64,000 nt of DNA from NCBI RefSeq assembly GCF_000712055.1, contig NZ_JOOA01000001.1, positions 62,001 to 126,000 on the forward strand, written 5' to 3'. The position numbers and the translations under genes are program-made. Shown here in pieces: positions 49,602 through 58,476 of this stretch. This stretch comes from Ruminococcus sp. HUN007 (GTDB taxonomy: Bacteria > Bacillota > Clostridia > Oscillospirales > Ruminococcaceae). Each line of letters starts with the position of its first letter. Position 1 is the stretch's first letter. The notes beneath the pieces were generated by a model that was given only the letters and a program-made list of their open reading frames with translations, was not told the origin of the DNA and did no database searches.

Positions 49602-50024
49602 TCACTTCTTTGTATTCAGCCAGTTTTTCGCATCGCCGCATGCCATCAAAATATCATGATGATTAAAAACCAATAGATAAGATTTTTCTTTATTGGTTAC
49701 ATAAAACTCAAATCCATATGTCTCACCTAAAACAGCTACTAAATCATCGCCGTTTTTAAACAGGAATGATTTTTTCTCATCACTTTCGTTAAAGAACATT
49801 ACCGTTTCGGTATTTCCAATATATTCATTGATCCAGCTCCATGCATCTGAATTATTAACATACACATAATCAGTCAGGTCATCCCATAGGAAGCAGCTAT
49901 TTCCTGCGGTGTACTTCTCTGTTATAATTCTTATGATTTCTAATGATACATCCCGTGAAAGTTCAGTTAAATCAATATCCAGGACAGCAGCTGCACGCTT
50001 CACTTCTTCGCTTATATTCCACAT
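49602..50024 (-). CDS. Immunity-type protein, unclassified
   Basis: About 140 residues from ATG 50024, which has CAGGAG upstream. It has a helical N-terminus (WNISEEVKRAAAVLDIDL), then DLTDYVYVNNSDAWSWINEY, ETVMFFNESDEKKSF, LGETYGFEFYVTN and a final LLVFNHHDILMACGDAKNWL. The aromatic and acidic beta-rich pattern resembles small immunity proteins found beside secreted toxins in Firmicutes, but no family name is certain. It is the first gene of the island after cobT. Confidence 0.64.
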   Translation of the reverse strand: MWNISEEVKRAAAVLDIDLTELSRDVSLEIIRIITEKYTAGNSCFLWDDLTDYVYVNNSDAWSWINEYIGNTETVMFFNESDEKKSFLFKNGDDLVAVLGETYGFEFYVTNKEKSYLLVFNHHDILMACGDAKNWLNTKK

Positions 50025-50093
50025 AATAACTCCTGTTAAATACAATGATCCGTTTAAAAATAATGAAGCAGCACTAACAAGCTGCTATTATTT

Positions 50094-51143
50094 TCATGAC
50101 AACTTCTCGTACTTTGCGATATTCTCCTCATCAAATGTATGCGAATTCCGATACAGTGCAAGAGCACCGTCGAGAAGCGGAAGGAGGAGAAGGCCGCCTG
50201 TGCCTTCACCGAGGCGAAGACCTGCGCCGATCACCGGATGAAGTCCAAGCATATCGAGGAGACCTTTGGCGGCTGGTTCGCCGGAACAGTGAGACGGAAG
50301 CATGTACGCCGCACACATAGGTTTCATTTTAAATGCTACCGCTGCAGCGACTGCAGATATCACTCCGTCAATAACAACCGGAATTTTATAAACTGCACCA
50401 CCGAGAAAAAGCCCTGTCATTGCGGCTATTTCAAATCCGCCGAGAGTCTGAAGCAGATGAATCGGATCGTCTGCAGAAGGTTTATGAAGCTCAATACCTC
50501 GTTTTATCGCATCAATTTTACGTTTCAGTCCATCATCGGAAAGACCTGCTCCCCTGCCGGTCACTTTTTCCGGTAGAACTCCGAGAAGAACAGATGCTAT
50601 CGCTGAAGCAGATGTCGTATTTCCGATACCCATTTCACCGGAAACGATGATCTTTGTTCCGCTCTCCTTAAGGTCACGGACGATATCCATCCCTGTGACT
50701 ATCGCTTCGGTCACTTCGTCTTTTGTCATGGCCGGTTCTTTTGTGAAATTCTTAGTTCCGTAAGATGTCTTTCTCTTAACAAGAGAACCGGAATCCACAT
50801 CTGAGATCATACCGACATCCACAGCTTTTACGTCAGTACCAAATGCCGCAGCAACAGCATTTACATTTGATTTTCCTTCAGCAATCGCCTTCGCACAGAC
50901 TGCAGTAACTTCACTTCCACACTGAGTAACTCCCTCAGCGACTACACCATGATCCGCACAGAAAACCACCGCAGTTCTCTTTGAAATATCAACATCCGCA
51001 GTACCCTGAATGGCCGCTATCTTCATTATCATATCTTCAAGGACGCCAAAACTGCCAAGTGGTTTTGCAATACTGTCCCACCGTTCTTTGGCAGCAATAA
51101 ATGCTGAATCACTCCATGATGTTATTTTGTTTAGTCTTTCCAT
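50094..51143 (-). CDS. cobT: Nicotinate-nucleotide--dimethylbenzimidazole phosphoribosyltransferase CobT
   Basis: A 349-residue enzyme that makes alpha-ribazole 5'-phosphate by moving ribose phosphate from nicotinate mononucleotide to the lower-ligand base. RWDSIAKPLGSFGVLEDM, VFCADHGVVAEGVTQ, SGEMGIGNTTSASA and PVVIDGVISAVAA with CAAYMLPSHCSGEPA are diagnostic, and EGTGGLLLLPLLDGAL ends the protein. The catalytic Glu lies in the RLGEGTG region. It is separated from the rest of the loop-assembly genes (cobU, cobS) by the immunity island. Confidence 0.95.
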   Translation of the reverse strand: MERLNKITSWSDSAFIAAKERWDSIAKPLGSFGVLEDMIMKIAAIQGTADVDISKRTAVVFCADHGVVAEGVTQCGSEVTAVCAKAIAEGKSNVNAVAAAFGTDVKAVDVGMISDVDSGSLVKRKTSYGTKNFTKEPAMTKDEVTEAIVTGMDIVRDLKESGTKIIVSGEMGIGNTTSASAIASVLLGVLPEKVTGRGAGLSDDGLKRKIDAIKRGIELHKPSADDPIHLLQTLGGFEIAAMTGLFLGGAVYKIPVVIDGVISAVAAAVAFKMKPMCAAYMLPSHCSGEPAAKGLLDMLGLHPVIGAGLRLGEGTGGLLLLPLLDGALALYRNSHTFDEENIAKYEKLS

Positions 51144-51202
51144 ATTATTCTCATATGCCTCTTATATACGTCTGCTGCTACAGAACACTGATTTTAAATT
51201 TC

Positions 51203-51237
51203 CAAAAGGTCTCTGCACGCAATGTGCAGAGACCTTT
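51203..51237 (-). terminator. Terminator of the 51241-52128 lipoprotein gene
   Basis: A near-perfect 13-bp stem AAGGTCTCTGCAC/GTGCAGAGACCTT with a 5-base loop, followed on the minus strand by TTTTGG. It lies just after the stop codon of the lipoprotein gene. Confidence 0.75.
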
Positions 51238-51240
51238 ATT

Positions 51241-52128
51241 TTACTCACTTTCTAAAGCAGATTTGTAATAACCTTGATTTAATACTTCAATATTTGTCAG
51301 TTCGCACTCCATTGAGTTGTCTTGTCCACCGATAACATAAGTATATTTTGAAGTATCACCGTAAAGATTATTTTCTTTTGACATAACACGAAACTGACAA
51401 TTCCTGCCTTTATATATTGAATATACTTCTGTCAGACGTTTACCATCACCTTGAGTTATGGATTCCTGTTTTATAAAGCCTAACGATTCAAAAAACTCTC
51501 CGGCTTCCGCCAAGGTCATATCAATATTTACTTTATTCAGTCCTGTTGGATACCAGGTTGACTTTGCAACCTCATAATCATATGGGAAAACTCTGAGCAC
51601 AACAGCATTGCCTATTCTATCTTTCCGGGCACCTGTCGTAAGATCAGCATTTTGATATATAATTGAGATAGTAATATCAGGATCATTTTTGGAAACAAAA
51701 CTTGTCACGTCCTGTTCATTATTCAGCATATCGTCTGTGTTTAATGAACTCATATCATACCTGTCGCCAAATTCTGCAATAAACTGGTCTACAGTATAAA
51801 AACCGCCATTATGGAAAATATCATTTCCTATCTGAATAAGTCCTGATTGAAAATCTGCGTTTATGATCTCATCAGCAGGCTTGTATTTTGAATCAGAGCT
51901 TTCAGTTGCTGCTTTCTCAGTACTGATGCTTTCAGAGTTCTCCGCAGCAGATTCAGACTCGATCTCATTCACTGTTGTTTCTTCGACATTACTTTCATCA
52001 TTTTTTGAAGCTGTATTATTTTCTCCGCTTCCTCCACAGGCTGTTAAAGAAACTGCAGCTAAACATACCGCAAATATGGATGCAGTGATTTTTAATTTTG
52101 TTTCATTATGGTTTTGATTATTTTTCAC
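51241..52128 (-). CDS. Lipoprotein of unknown function
   Basis: A 295-residue protein. The GTG start at 52128 has AAAGGTGG upstream. The signal ITASIFAVCLAAVSLTACGG has a lipobox Cys. It is followed by a Glu/Ser/Asn-rich spacer of about 50 residues and a mature domain from about residue 85, with SGLIQIGNDIFHNGGFYTVD and NKVNIDMTLAEAGEFFESLG. The domain resembles small extracytoplasmic domains of Clostridial lipoproteins. It has its own promoter and terminator and is likely independent of the flanking cobalamin genes. Confidence 0.75.
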   Translation of the reverse strand: MKNNQNHNETKLKITASIFAVCLAAVSLTACGGSGENNTASKNDESNVEETTVNEIESESAAENSESISTEKAATESSDSKYKPADEIINADFQSGLIQIGNDIFHNGGFYTVDQFIAEFGDRYDMSSLNTDDMLNNEQDVTSFVSKNDPDITISIIYQNADLTTGARKDRIGNAVVLRVFPYDYEVAKSTWYPTGLNKVNIDMTLAEAGEFFESLGFIKQESITQGDGKRLTEVYSIYKGRNCQFRVMSKENNLYGDTSKYTYVIGGQDNSMECELTNIEVLNQGYYKSALESE

Positions 52129-52158
52129 AAAAGTCCACCTTTAATAGTATTTTGTTAT

Positions 52159-52187
52159 ATTATAGCATAAACATGTTTATTTGTCTA
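52159..52187 (-). promoter_or_regulatory. Promoter of the 51241-52128 lipoprotein gene
   Basis: On the minus strand -35 TAGACA (52182-52187), 17 bp, -10 TATAAT (52159-52164), about 30 bases upstream of the GTG start. Confidence 0.68.
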
Positions 52188-52210
52188 CTCTAAGGGAGCA
52201 AGATGTCTCT

Positions 52211-53521
52211 TCATTTACACGCTTTCACAAACCGCTCCGCCACACTTATATCCGACGGAAAATACAGATGCGGGAAACCGGCGTACATAGTCGCAGTTGT
52301 GTGGCAGCATTCCCACGAACGGCCGTCGGGTTTTACTGCGGTAAATGACGAACCAGGGTCAGTACTTTCCCAGTAGTGAAATTCGTGCGCTTTTATCTCT
52401 GCTCCGGGTGTGGTTATCAGACTGTCGGAGTGAGCTTTCATAGTTATATATCCGAAACGTTTAAGGCGCTTTTCGGAAAATACTTCACCTTTGATAACTC
52501 CGGCAAGCGGGATCTTTTTTCCGTCATCAGTCAGAAGATACTCGTGCAGATACATAAATCCGCCGCATTCAGCGATCACCGGCATACCGGATAGTACTGC
52601 ATTCCGGATATCATCGAGCATCGTCCTGTTATCCGCCAGCTTTTCGGCATAGAGTTCCGGATAACCGCCGCAGAGAATGAGACCGTCAGCCTCGGGAAGG
52701 TGCTCATCTTCAAGCGGTGAAAAGAAACGGACAGTACATCCGAGCTTTTTCAGAACTTCTATATTCTCCTCGTACAGAAAACAGAAAGCCCTGTCTCGTG
52801 AAACGGCTATAACAGCACCCCTGCCGCAGGAAGTGAACTCATATTTCCGGTATGCGGGCAGTAGATCACACTTCAGACCCATTATTTTTTCAATGAGAAT
52901 ATGTTCTTCTGCAAGTTTTCCGAGTGCATCCGTTTTTTCACCGATATCTTCGATCTCCGACGCAGTTACCAGTCCGAGATGACGGCTTTCCAGTATGTAC
53001 TTATGTGCCGGAAGAAAGCCGAAATACTCAGTATGAAATCTGTCACACAGTTCCTTTGCAAACGGGACAAGTCTTTCCGGAAGATTATTAAAAATAAATC
53101 CGGCAATACGGTTCGGTGTAATGTACTTCAGAAACCCCTGCATGACCGCACCGATGGATTCCTTCATTCCGCGGCAGTTTAAAACCAGTATGACCGGTGT
53201 TTCCGTGATCTCAGAGACACGATAAGCTGAACCTTCATCTCCGTCGTAAAATCCCATTACTCCTTCGATAACAGAGATATCACTATCCTTACTTCCCTCA
53301 TCAAAAAGTTCAAGAAGCATATCACGGCCACAGAAAAAGCTGTCGAGATTACGCGACGGAGTGTGAAGTATCTCACGGTAGAACATCGGATCAATATAAT
53401 CCGGACCGCACTTGAAGGCCGATGCTTTTATGTTTTTATGCGCAAGCGCCGACAGGATCGCACAGGTAACGGTCGTCTTGCCGCATCCGCTTCCGGTACC
53501 GGCGATCATCACTCGCTGCAT
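52211..53521 (-). CDS. cbiA: Cobyrinate a,c-diamide synthase CbiA
   Basis: About 436 residues. It amidates the a and c side chains of cobyrinate with glutamine and ATP. The start ATG 53521, placed after GGAGGAAAG and overlapping the cbiET stop, gives MQRVMIAGTGSGCGKTTVTC, the P-loop. FKCGPDYIDPMFY and SVIEGVMGFYDGDEGSAY are CbiA hallmarks. The C-terminal amidotransferase domain has the nucleophile in MPVIAECGGFMYL and ends with KAHEFHYWES. All parts are intact and the length is normal. Confidence 0.95.
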   Translation of the reverse strand: MQRVMIAGTGSGCGKTTVTCAILSALAHKNIKASAFKCGPDYIDPMFYREILHTPSRNLDSFFCGRDMLLELFDEGSKDSDISVIEGVMGFYDGDEGSAYRVSEITETPVILVLNCRGMKESIGAVMQGFLKYITPNRIAGFIFNNLPERLVPFAKELCDRFHTEYFGFLPAHKYILESRHLGLVTASEIEDIGEKTDALGKLAEEHILIEKIMGLKCDLLPAYRKYEFTSCGRGAVIAVSRDRAFCFLYEENIEVLKKLGCTVRFFSPLEDEHLPEADGLILCGGYPELYAEKLADNRTMLDDIRNAVLSGMPVIAECGGFMYLHEYLLTDDGKKIPLAGVIKGEVFSEKRLKRFGYITMKAHSDSLITTPGAEIKAHEFHYWESTDPGSSFTAVKPDGRSWECCHTTATMYAGFPHLYFPSDISVAERFVKACK

Positions 53522-54717
53522 TTCTTTCCTCCGGAAATGATCCATACCGGATTCATAGCATCCGGCATTGTGTAGCTGCCGACTTTCTTCATTCTTGTTA
53601 CGGCTATCTGAGTAATACTGCACTCGCGTCCGGCCTTTCTGAAAGCATCCGTAGCTTCGGCCAGCGTTTCGACGGAAACCGCAGTTGCTGTAATATATGC
53701 CTTATCATTCTTACTGTATACCAGAGATACTATTTCAGATAACTTTCCGGTTGAACCGCCTATAAATACCGCATCAGGCGCCGGCATTTCCTCAAGACAA
53801 TCCGGACAGTTTCCCGAATATACTTTAACGTTGTCACAGAAAAATCTTCGTGTATTGTCACAGGTAAGCATTACAGCTTCTTCGTTTTTATCAAATGAGT
53901 AAACCGTACCATCAGGACAGCGGTATGCCATTTCAACGGAAACTGAACCGGTTCCGCATCCTATATCCCAGCAGATACCGTCATGCGGAATATTCAAAGA
54001 CGCAGTCACGCAGCCGCGGACTTCTGCCTTGGTCATGGGAATTTTTGTACGAATAAAACTATCATCAGAAATGGCAGAAGGAATATATTTAAGATAATCC
54101 GGATTTTCTGTGATCATAACAGTAAGCGGTTCACTTTTAAATCCGATAAGATCCGGTATTCTGCCGGAAACGATCTTTTCAGTTTCATAGCCAAGTTCGG
54201 ATCCGGCGTAAACGCGCAGTTCCGGAAATCCGTCGCCGTATTTAAGCAGTCTCGTACACACTGAAGATACAGTATTTTTATTATCGAGGAGTAAGAAACA
54301 GTACCTGTTCATATGCACTTCAAGAGCAATGTTTGCGTTACTTCCGTGAAGTGAAATAAACTTCATTTTTTCATATGACATACCGCATTTTACACAGAAT
54401 GCCGCAAAAGAGGAAATACCCGGAAGGACAACCGTTTCTGTATCTTCGATCAGCGGCAGCAGTTTTTTTGCTCCGCTGAAAAAGCTGATATCACCGGAAA
54501 AAAGAACTGCTGCAGTCTGTGCAGAACTGTTCCTTATCGCATCTGCTGTCCTTTCCGGATCATATTCATTCACAAGCTGTTTTCCGCTGTCAGTGTAGGG
54601 CTTAAGCATACGTGTCGCGCCAATGATAAGTTCCGCTTCTTCTATTGCCTTTGCTGCATCAGCAGTAAGTGAACCTGTTCCGTTTGTTCCTGTTCCGATA
54701 ACATATACCTTTTTCAA
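53509..54717 (-). CDS. cbiET: Precorrin-6Y C5,15-methyltransferase, CbiE-CbiT fusion
   Basis: About 402 residues. The TTG start at 54717 follows AAAGGAGATTTGAA. The N-terminal CbiE half (to about residue 200) is a tetrapyrrole methylase with KVYVIGTGTNGTGSLT and LLLDNKNTVSSVC. The C-terminal CbiT half (about 215-400) is a class I methyltransferase with CWDIGCGTGSVSVEMAYRCP and DAVFIGGSTGKLSEIV. Together they methylate C5 and C15 and decarboxylate the C12 acetate. It is adjacent to cbiH and overlaps cbiA. Confidence 0.94.
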   Translation of the reverse strand: MKKVYVIGTGTNGTGSLTADAAKAIEEAELIIGATRMLKPYTDSGKQLVNEYDPERTADAIRNSSAQTAAVLFSGDISFFSGAKKLLPLIEDTETVVLPGISSFAAFCVKCGMSYEKMKFISLHGSNANIALEVHMNRYCFLLLDNKNTVSSVCTRLLKYGDGFPELRVYAGSELGYETEKIVSGRIPDLIGFKSEPLTVMITENPDYLKYIPSAISDDSFIRTKIPMTKAEVRGCVTASLNIPHDGICWDIGCGTGSVSVEMAYRCPDGTVYSFDKNEEAVMLTCDNTRRFFCDNVKVYSGNCPDCLEEMPAPDAVFIGGSTGKLSEIVSLVYSKNDKAYITATAVSVETLAEATDAFRKAGRECSITQIAVTRMKKVGSYTMPDAMNPVWIISGGKKCSE

Positions 54718-54735
54718 TTCAAATCTCCTTTGCAC

Positions 54736-55455
54736 TTAACGCCTGTAACCGCGCGGCGTGATCATTTTTCCGGCTATTATCCTTGTTTCGGAATTGCCTA
54801 TATACACCGTCGTAAACATATCTACAGATTCTTCACGAAGTTCAGCAAGCGTACAGATATGACTGTTCTCGCCTTCTCTTCCGATATTCTGTACATATCC
54901 GCATACCGTATCAGGATCACGGTATTTCAGAATAATATCACATGCCTTTTTAAGATGATCTGCCCTTTTTCTTGATGAAGGATTGTAAAGAACGATAACA
55001 AAGTCACCCTCAGCTGCACAGTGGAGTCTTCGCTCTATCTTTTCCATTGGTGTCAGAAGATCAGAAAGACTGATTATCGCAGTGTCGTGGGTAAGCGGTG
55101 CACCGAGAACGGCACCTCCGCTGAATGCTGCTGTTACACCGGGAACGACTTTTATTTCCGCATCAGGAAACTCATCAAGATACTCGTAGCAAAGCGCTGC
55201 CATTCCGTAAAGTTCAGGATCACCGCTGCACACAAGAGCCACCCTGTCCGTAAGCGACCTCTCAAGAGCAAGACGTACACGGTCGGTTTCCTGCCTCATT
55301 CCTGTTTCCAGATACTCCTTGTCAGGGAAAAATGGTTTAACAAGTTCCGTATAGGTCGTATATCCGATTATAACATTACTTTCCTTCAGTGCATTCTCAG
55401 CAGCACCGGTCATGCATTCACCGGCTCCGCTTCCGAATCCCACAACATAAAGCAT
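54736..55455 (-). CDS. cbiH: Precorrin-3B / cobalt-factor III C17-methyltransferase CbiH
   Basis: A 239-residue SAM-dependent tetrapyrrole methylase that methylates C17 and contracts the ring. It has LYVVGFGSGAGECMTGAA, VIIGYTTYTELVKPFFPD, VCSGDPELYGMA and VVPGVTAAFSGGAVLGAPLT, then DLLTPMEKIERRL and VLYNPSSRKRADHL. This order is the CbiH/CobJ signature. The start overlaps the cbiG stop by one base. The length is standard. Confidence 0.95.
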   Translation of the reverse strand: MLYVVGFGSGAGECMTGAAENALKESNVIIGYTTYTELVKPFFPDKEYLETGMRQETDRVRLALERSLTDRVALVCSGDPELYGMAALCYEYLDEFPDAEIKVVPGVTAAFSGGAVLGAPLTHDTAIISLSDLLTPMEKIERRLHCAAEGDFVIVLYNPSSRKRADHLKKACDIILKYRDPDTVCGYVQNIGREGENSHICTLAELREESVDMFTTVYIGNSETRIIAGKMITPRGYRR

Positions 55456-56492
55456 TAAATCACCTTCTTTGAAAAATCTATTCTGACAGGCATCTCAGCA
55501 GCAGCTACGGTTACGCCGTTAAATGCCGTCTTTCGTATTACGAGCTTCCCGCCGCTGCAAAGCACAGCACTTCTTTCACACACGTTACCGGTACCGGTAA
55601 CACTGCGTACAAATTCAGATTCTGTAAAATCGCCTTCCGCTTTTATAAGCTCTTCTGAAGAATATGTAACAAGCGGAACGCCTGTCTTATGACAGTATTC
55701 AAGCAGTCCGGCTTCATCAGCTTTCAGATCAATGCTTGCCGCTTTGCAAATTCTTACCGGAGATATTCCGTTTTCGGTAAATGCCCTGCTTACCGCTTCG
55801 GAAATATTCTCTGCCGGAGTTCCTTTTTTGCATCCGATACCGACAACGATATTTTTCAGAGGAAGATAAAGAGTTGTGCTGTAAGGAGAAGGAACAGAAG
55901 ATTCACCGACAATTATCCCGTATTCCGTATCATCTGATATCACAAGATCATCAGGAATCACGCCGTAAGGATGATCACACTTAAATCCGATCTTCTTTCC
56001 CTCAAGCACAGCAGCCGCGATTTTCTTAGCGGCATCAAAATCAGTGATGATCAGATCATTCGCCGCAGCGAAGCTGTCGGGTGAAAATCGTCCGCCTGTA
56101 TCCGTGGCGGTTGTGATCACTGCTTCCGCACCGATCTTTTCTGCTATATGTTCCGCAAAAGCATTGGCTCCGCCTATATGTCCGGAAAGAACGGGAATAA
56201 CATGTGTTCCCTGTTCGCCGATAACTATGACTGCCGGATCGGTCTGCTTGGAAACAAGATACGGAGCGCACATGCGGAAGGCTATCCCGGCTGCACATAC
56301 AAAAACAAGTACGTCATAATCTTTAAAAAGCTCACCGGTAAGGGAAGCCATATCATCAAACGAAAACGCATCGTCATCAGTATGCCGGCGGAAACAGAAA
56401 CGTGTTATTTCATGATCTGCTGTCGTTTGTTTTATAAACGCCGACAGTGCCCGCCCGCGTTCTGTAAGGGATATTACTGCTGTCTTTTTCAT
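55455..56492 (-). CDS. cbiG: Cobalt-precorrin-5A hydrolase CbiG
   Basis: About 345 residues. It opens the delta-lactone of cobalt-precorrin-5A and releases acetaldehyde. The likely start is ATG 56492 after AAAGGTGAAGTG. CAAGIAFRMCAPYLVSKQTD, VIPVLSGHIGGANAFAEHIA and VGIGCKKGTPAENISEAV are characteristic of the N-terminal and C-terminal CbiG domains. CbiG marks the anaerobic, early-cobalt route. It lies between cbiF and cbiH. Confidence 0.94.
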   Translation of the reverse strand: MKKTAVISLTERGRALSAFIKQTTADHEITRFCFRRHTDDDAFSFDDMASLTGELFKDYDVLVFVCAAGIAFRMCAPYLVSKQTDPAVIVIGEQGTHVIPVLSGHIGGANAFAEHIAEKIGAEAVITTATDTGGRFSPDSFAAANDLIITDFDAAKKIAAAVLEGKKIGFKCDHPYGVIPDDLVISDDTEYGIIVGESSVPSPYSTTLYLPLKNIVVGIGCKKGTPAENISEAVSRAFTENGISPVRICKAASIDLKADEAGLLEYCHKTGVPLVTYSSEELIKAEGDFTESEFVRSVTGTGNVCERSAVLCSGGKLVIRKTAFNGVTVAAAEMPVRIDFSKKVI

Positions 56493-56510
56493 CACTTCAC
56501 CTTTCCGGAA

Positions 56511-57269
56511 TCAGTGTTCACTGGCTTTCCTGAACTCCGTTTCAAACGCAGGATCATAGAGTTTTGAAAGTGAATAATCATCGCCAAGGAAATTTCCGAC
56601 TGTAATAAGCGCGGTTTTACTTATTCCGTTTGCCTTTGCTGTTTCTTCAAGTGTACCGACAGTGCATCGGCATACCTTTTCCTCCGGCCAGCTTGCCTTG
56701 TACACAATGGCTGCAGGAGTATCCGGTCCGTATCCGCCTGCTATGAGTTCTTCCGATAGCTTCTTCGTCATTCCGGCACTTAAGAAAACTACCATTGTCG
56801 CATGATGTGCAGCAAGAGAACGGATCTGTTCACGTTCCGGAACAGGTGTACGTCCTGCCATACGGGTAAGTATGACCGTCTGGGAAACATCCGGCAGAGT
56901 ATATTCGGCGTTCAGTGCGGCAGCTGCACCGCAGAACGAACTTACACCCGGACACACCCTGTACGGGATACCCAGTAAATCCAGCTTGTCCATCTGTTCG
57001 CGTATTGCTCCGTACACGGAGGGATCGCCTGTATGAAGGCGGACTGTCATTTTGTTTTCAGTTTCCGCGCATTCCATGACTCTTATTACTTCGTCAAGAG
57101 TCATAACAGCGCTGTTGTGTATTTCACAGTGTTCCGGTGCATATTCAAGCAGTTCCGGATTAACAAGTGAACCAGCATAAATGATAACGTCAGCCTTTTC
57201 TATCAGCCGCATACCACGAACGGTAATAAGATCAGGTGCTCCACATCCTGCCCCGACAAAGTTTATCAT
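56511..57269 (-). CDS. cbiF: Cobalt-precorrin-4 C11-methyltransferase CbiF
   Basis: About 252 residues from ATG 57269 after GAAAGGGGG. MINFVGAGCGAPDLITVRGM, VIIYAGSLVNPELLEYAP, VRLHTGDPSVYGAIREQM and VCPGVSSFCGAAAALNAEYT identify the CbiF/CobM tetrapyrrole methylase. It methylates C11 and is SAM-dependent. The equivalent cobM name is used for the same protein in aerobic pathways. It is followed after 18 bases by cbiG. Confidence 0.95.
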   Translation of the reverse strand: MINFVGAGCGAPDLITVRGMRLIEKADVIIYAGSLVNPELLEYAPEHCEIHNSAVMTLDEVIRVMECAETENKMTVRLHTGDPSVYGAIREQMDKLDLLGIPYRVCPGVSSFCGAAAALNAEYTLPDVSQTVILTRMAGRTPVPEREQIRSLAAHHATMVVFLSAGMTKKLSEELIAGGYGPDTPAAIVYKASWPEEKVCRCTVGTLEETAKANGISKTALITVGNFLGDDYSLSKLYDPAFETEFRKASEH

Positions 57270-57351
57270 TTTTCTTCCCCCTTTCAAACAGACCAATCAG
57301 ATAGCAGATCCGTCGGTATCAGGTTTTCCGCGGTTTCTGCTGATTCGAAGT

Positions 57352-58476
57352 TTAAGTCTGCATTTTATTAATGATCTCATCCGCAATCGATGTTTTCAGT
57401 ATCAGATCATGTTTATCAGAAAAGATAACGGCAGCTGTTCTGACCTGATCTTTTACACGAAGGCTCATATAGTTTTCAATACGCTCTGTGAGTATATTAA
57501 GACAATCCATGTATGCAGGATCTTTTTCCAGTATATCAAGTGCAGCATCGGCAGTAATGCATTCGGGAAGTAAAACAAGAAGATCTCTTGAAACACCGGC
57601 AAGTGCACCGCAGGCGATAAAGGTCTCCATTCTTCCGTCCGCATAGGATGAATGCGTGTTCATGATACCGGAACCGAGCTTGACAAGCTTGCCAATATGT
57701 CCGACAAGCAGGATGTTTTTAAAACCGAGTGCCACGCCGATATCAAGAGCATCGCCGATAAAGTTGCTGCACATAACGGCTTTTCCTGCAAGCTCAGGCA
57801 GATGGTTCTGCATAAAAGTATCACTGTAGTTTCCGACAGTAAGCAGAAGATCATCCTCGCCGGACATTCTGTGAATATTCGCCTCAGCACGTATAGTATC
57901 GATGACAGCTGTACTGCTCATGGGTTCGACAATTCCAGTCGTTCCTATAACCGAAATACCTCCGGTTATTCCCATTCGCGGATTATAGGTCTTTTTAGCA
58001 GTTTCGGTTCCTTCCGGAGCATATACAGTAACGTGAAATCCACCGGAATAACCGAATTTTTCTGAGATTTCTTCAAGTGCTTCCTTTATCATCCGACGCG
58101 GTGTGCTGTTTATGGCATACTCACCCGGAGGCTGATCCAGTCCGGGTTTTGTAACTTTTCCGATGCCCTCGCCTCCTGTTATGACAATGCCTTCATGTAT
58201 TTTTCTGACTTTGGCGTAAATACAGATACCGTTTGTTATATCGGGATCATCGCCGCTGTCCTTGCGGATACAGCAGGAAGCATAGTCATTTGTCAGTTCA
58301 GCATCAAGAACATTAAGTACAAGAGGGATCCCGGCAGGAGTCATAAGTTCGATCCGGCTAACAGTTTTTCCCCCGGCAAGCATTTCTGCTGCTGCTTTTG
58401 CACCGCCTGCAGCACATGAACCGGTCGTATAACCGCAGCGCAGTTTCTTCGTTCCGCGGTAAATGAAACTGTTCAA
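57352..58476 (-). CDS. cbiD: Cobalt-precorrin-5B C1-methyltransferase CbiD
   Basis: A 374-residue enzyme of the anaerobic corrin pathway that methylates C1. KKLRCGYTTGSCAAGGAKAA at the N-terminus is the CbiD signature. Later come DPDITNGICIYA, RMIKEALEEISEKFGY, GITGGISVIGTTGIVEPMSS and LLVGHIGKLVKLGSGIMNTH. The length is standard. Its start overlaps the cobO stop by four bases, so both are translated together. Confidence 0.95.
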   Translation of the reverse strand: MNSFIYRGTKKLRCGYTTGSCAAGGAKAAAEMLAGGKTVSRIELMTPAGIPLVLNVLDAELTNDYASCCIRKDSGDDPDITNGICIYAKVRKIHEGIVITGGEGIGKVTKPGLDQPPGEYAINSTPRRMIKEALEEISEKFGYSGGFHVTVYAPEGTETAKKTYNPRMGITGGISVIGTTGIVEPMSSTAVIDTIRAEANIHRMSGEDDLLLTVGNYSDTFMQNHLPELAGKAVMCSNFIGDALDIGVALGFKNILLVGHIGKLVKLGSGIMNTHSSYADGRMETFIACGALAGVSRDLLVLLPECITADAALDILEKDPAYMDCLNILTERIENYMSLRVKDQVRTAAVIFSDKHDLILKTSIADEIINKMQT

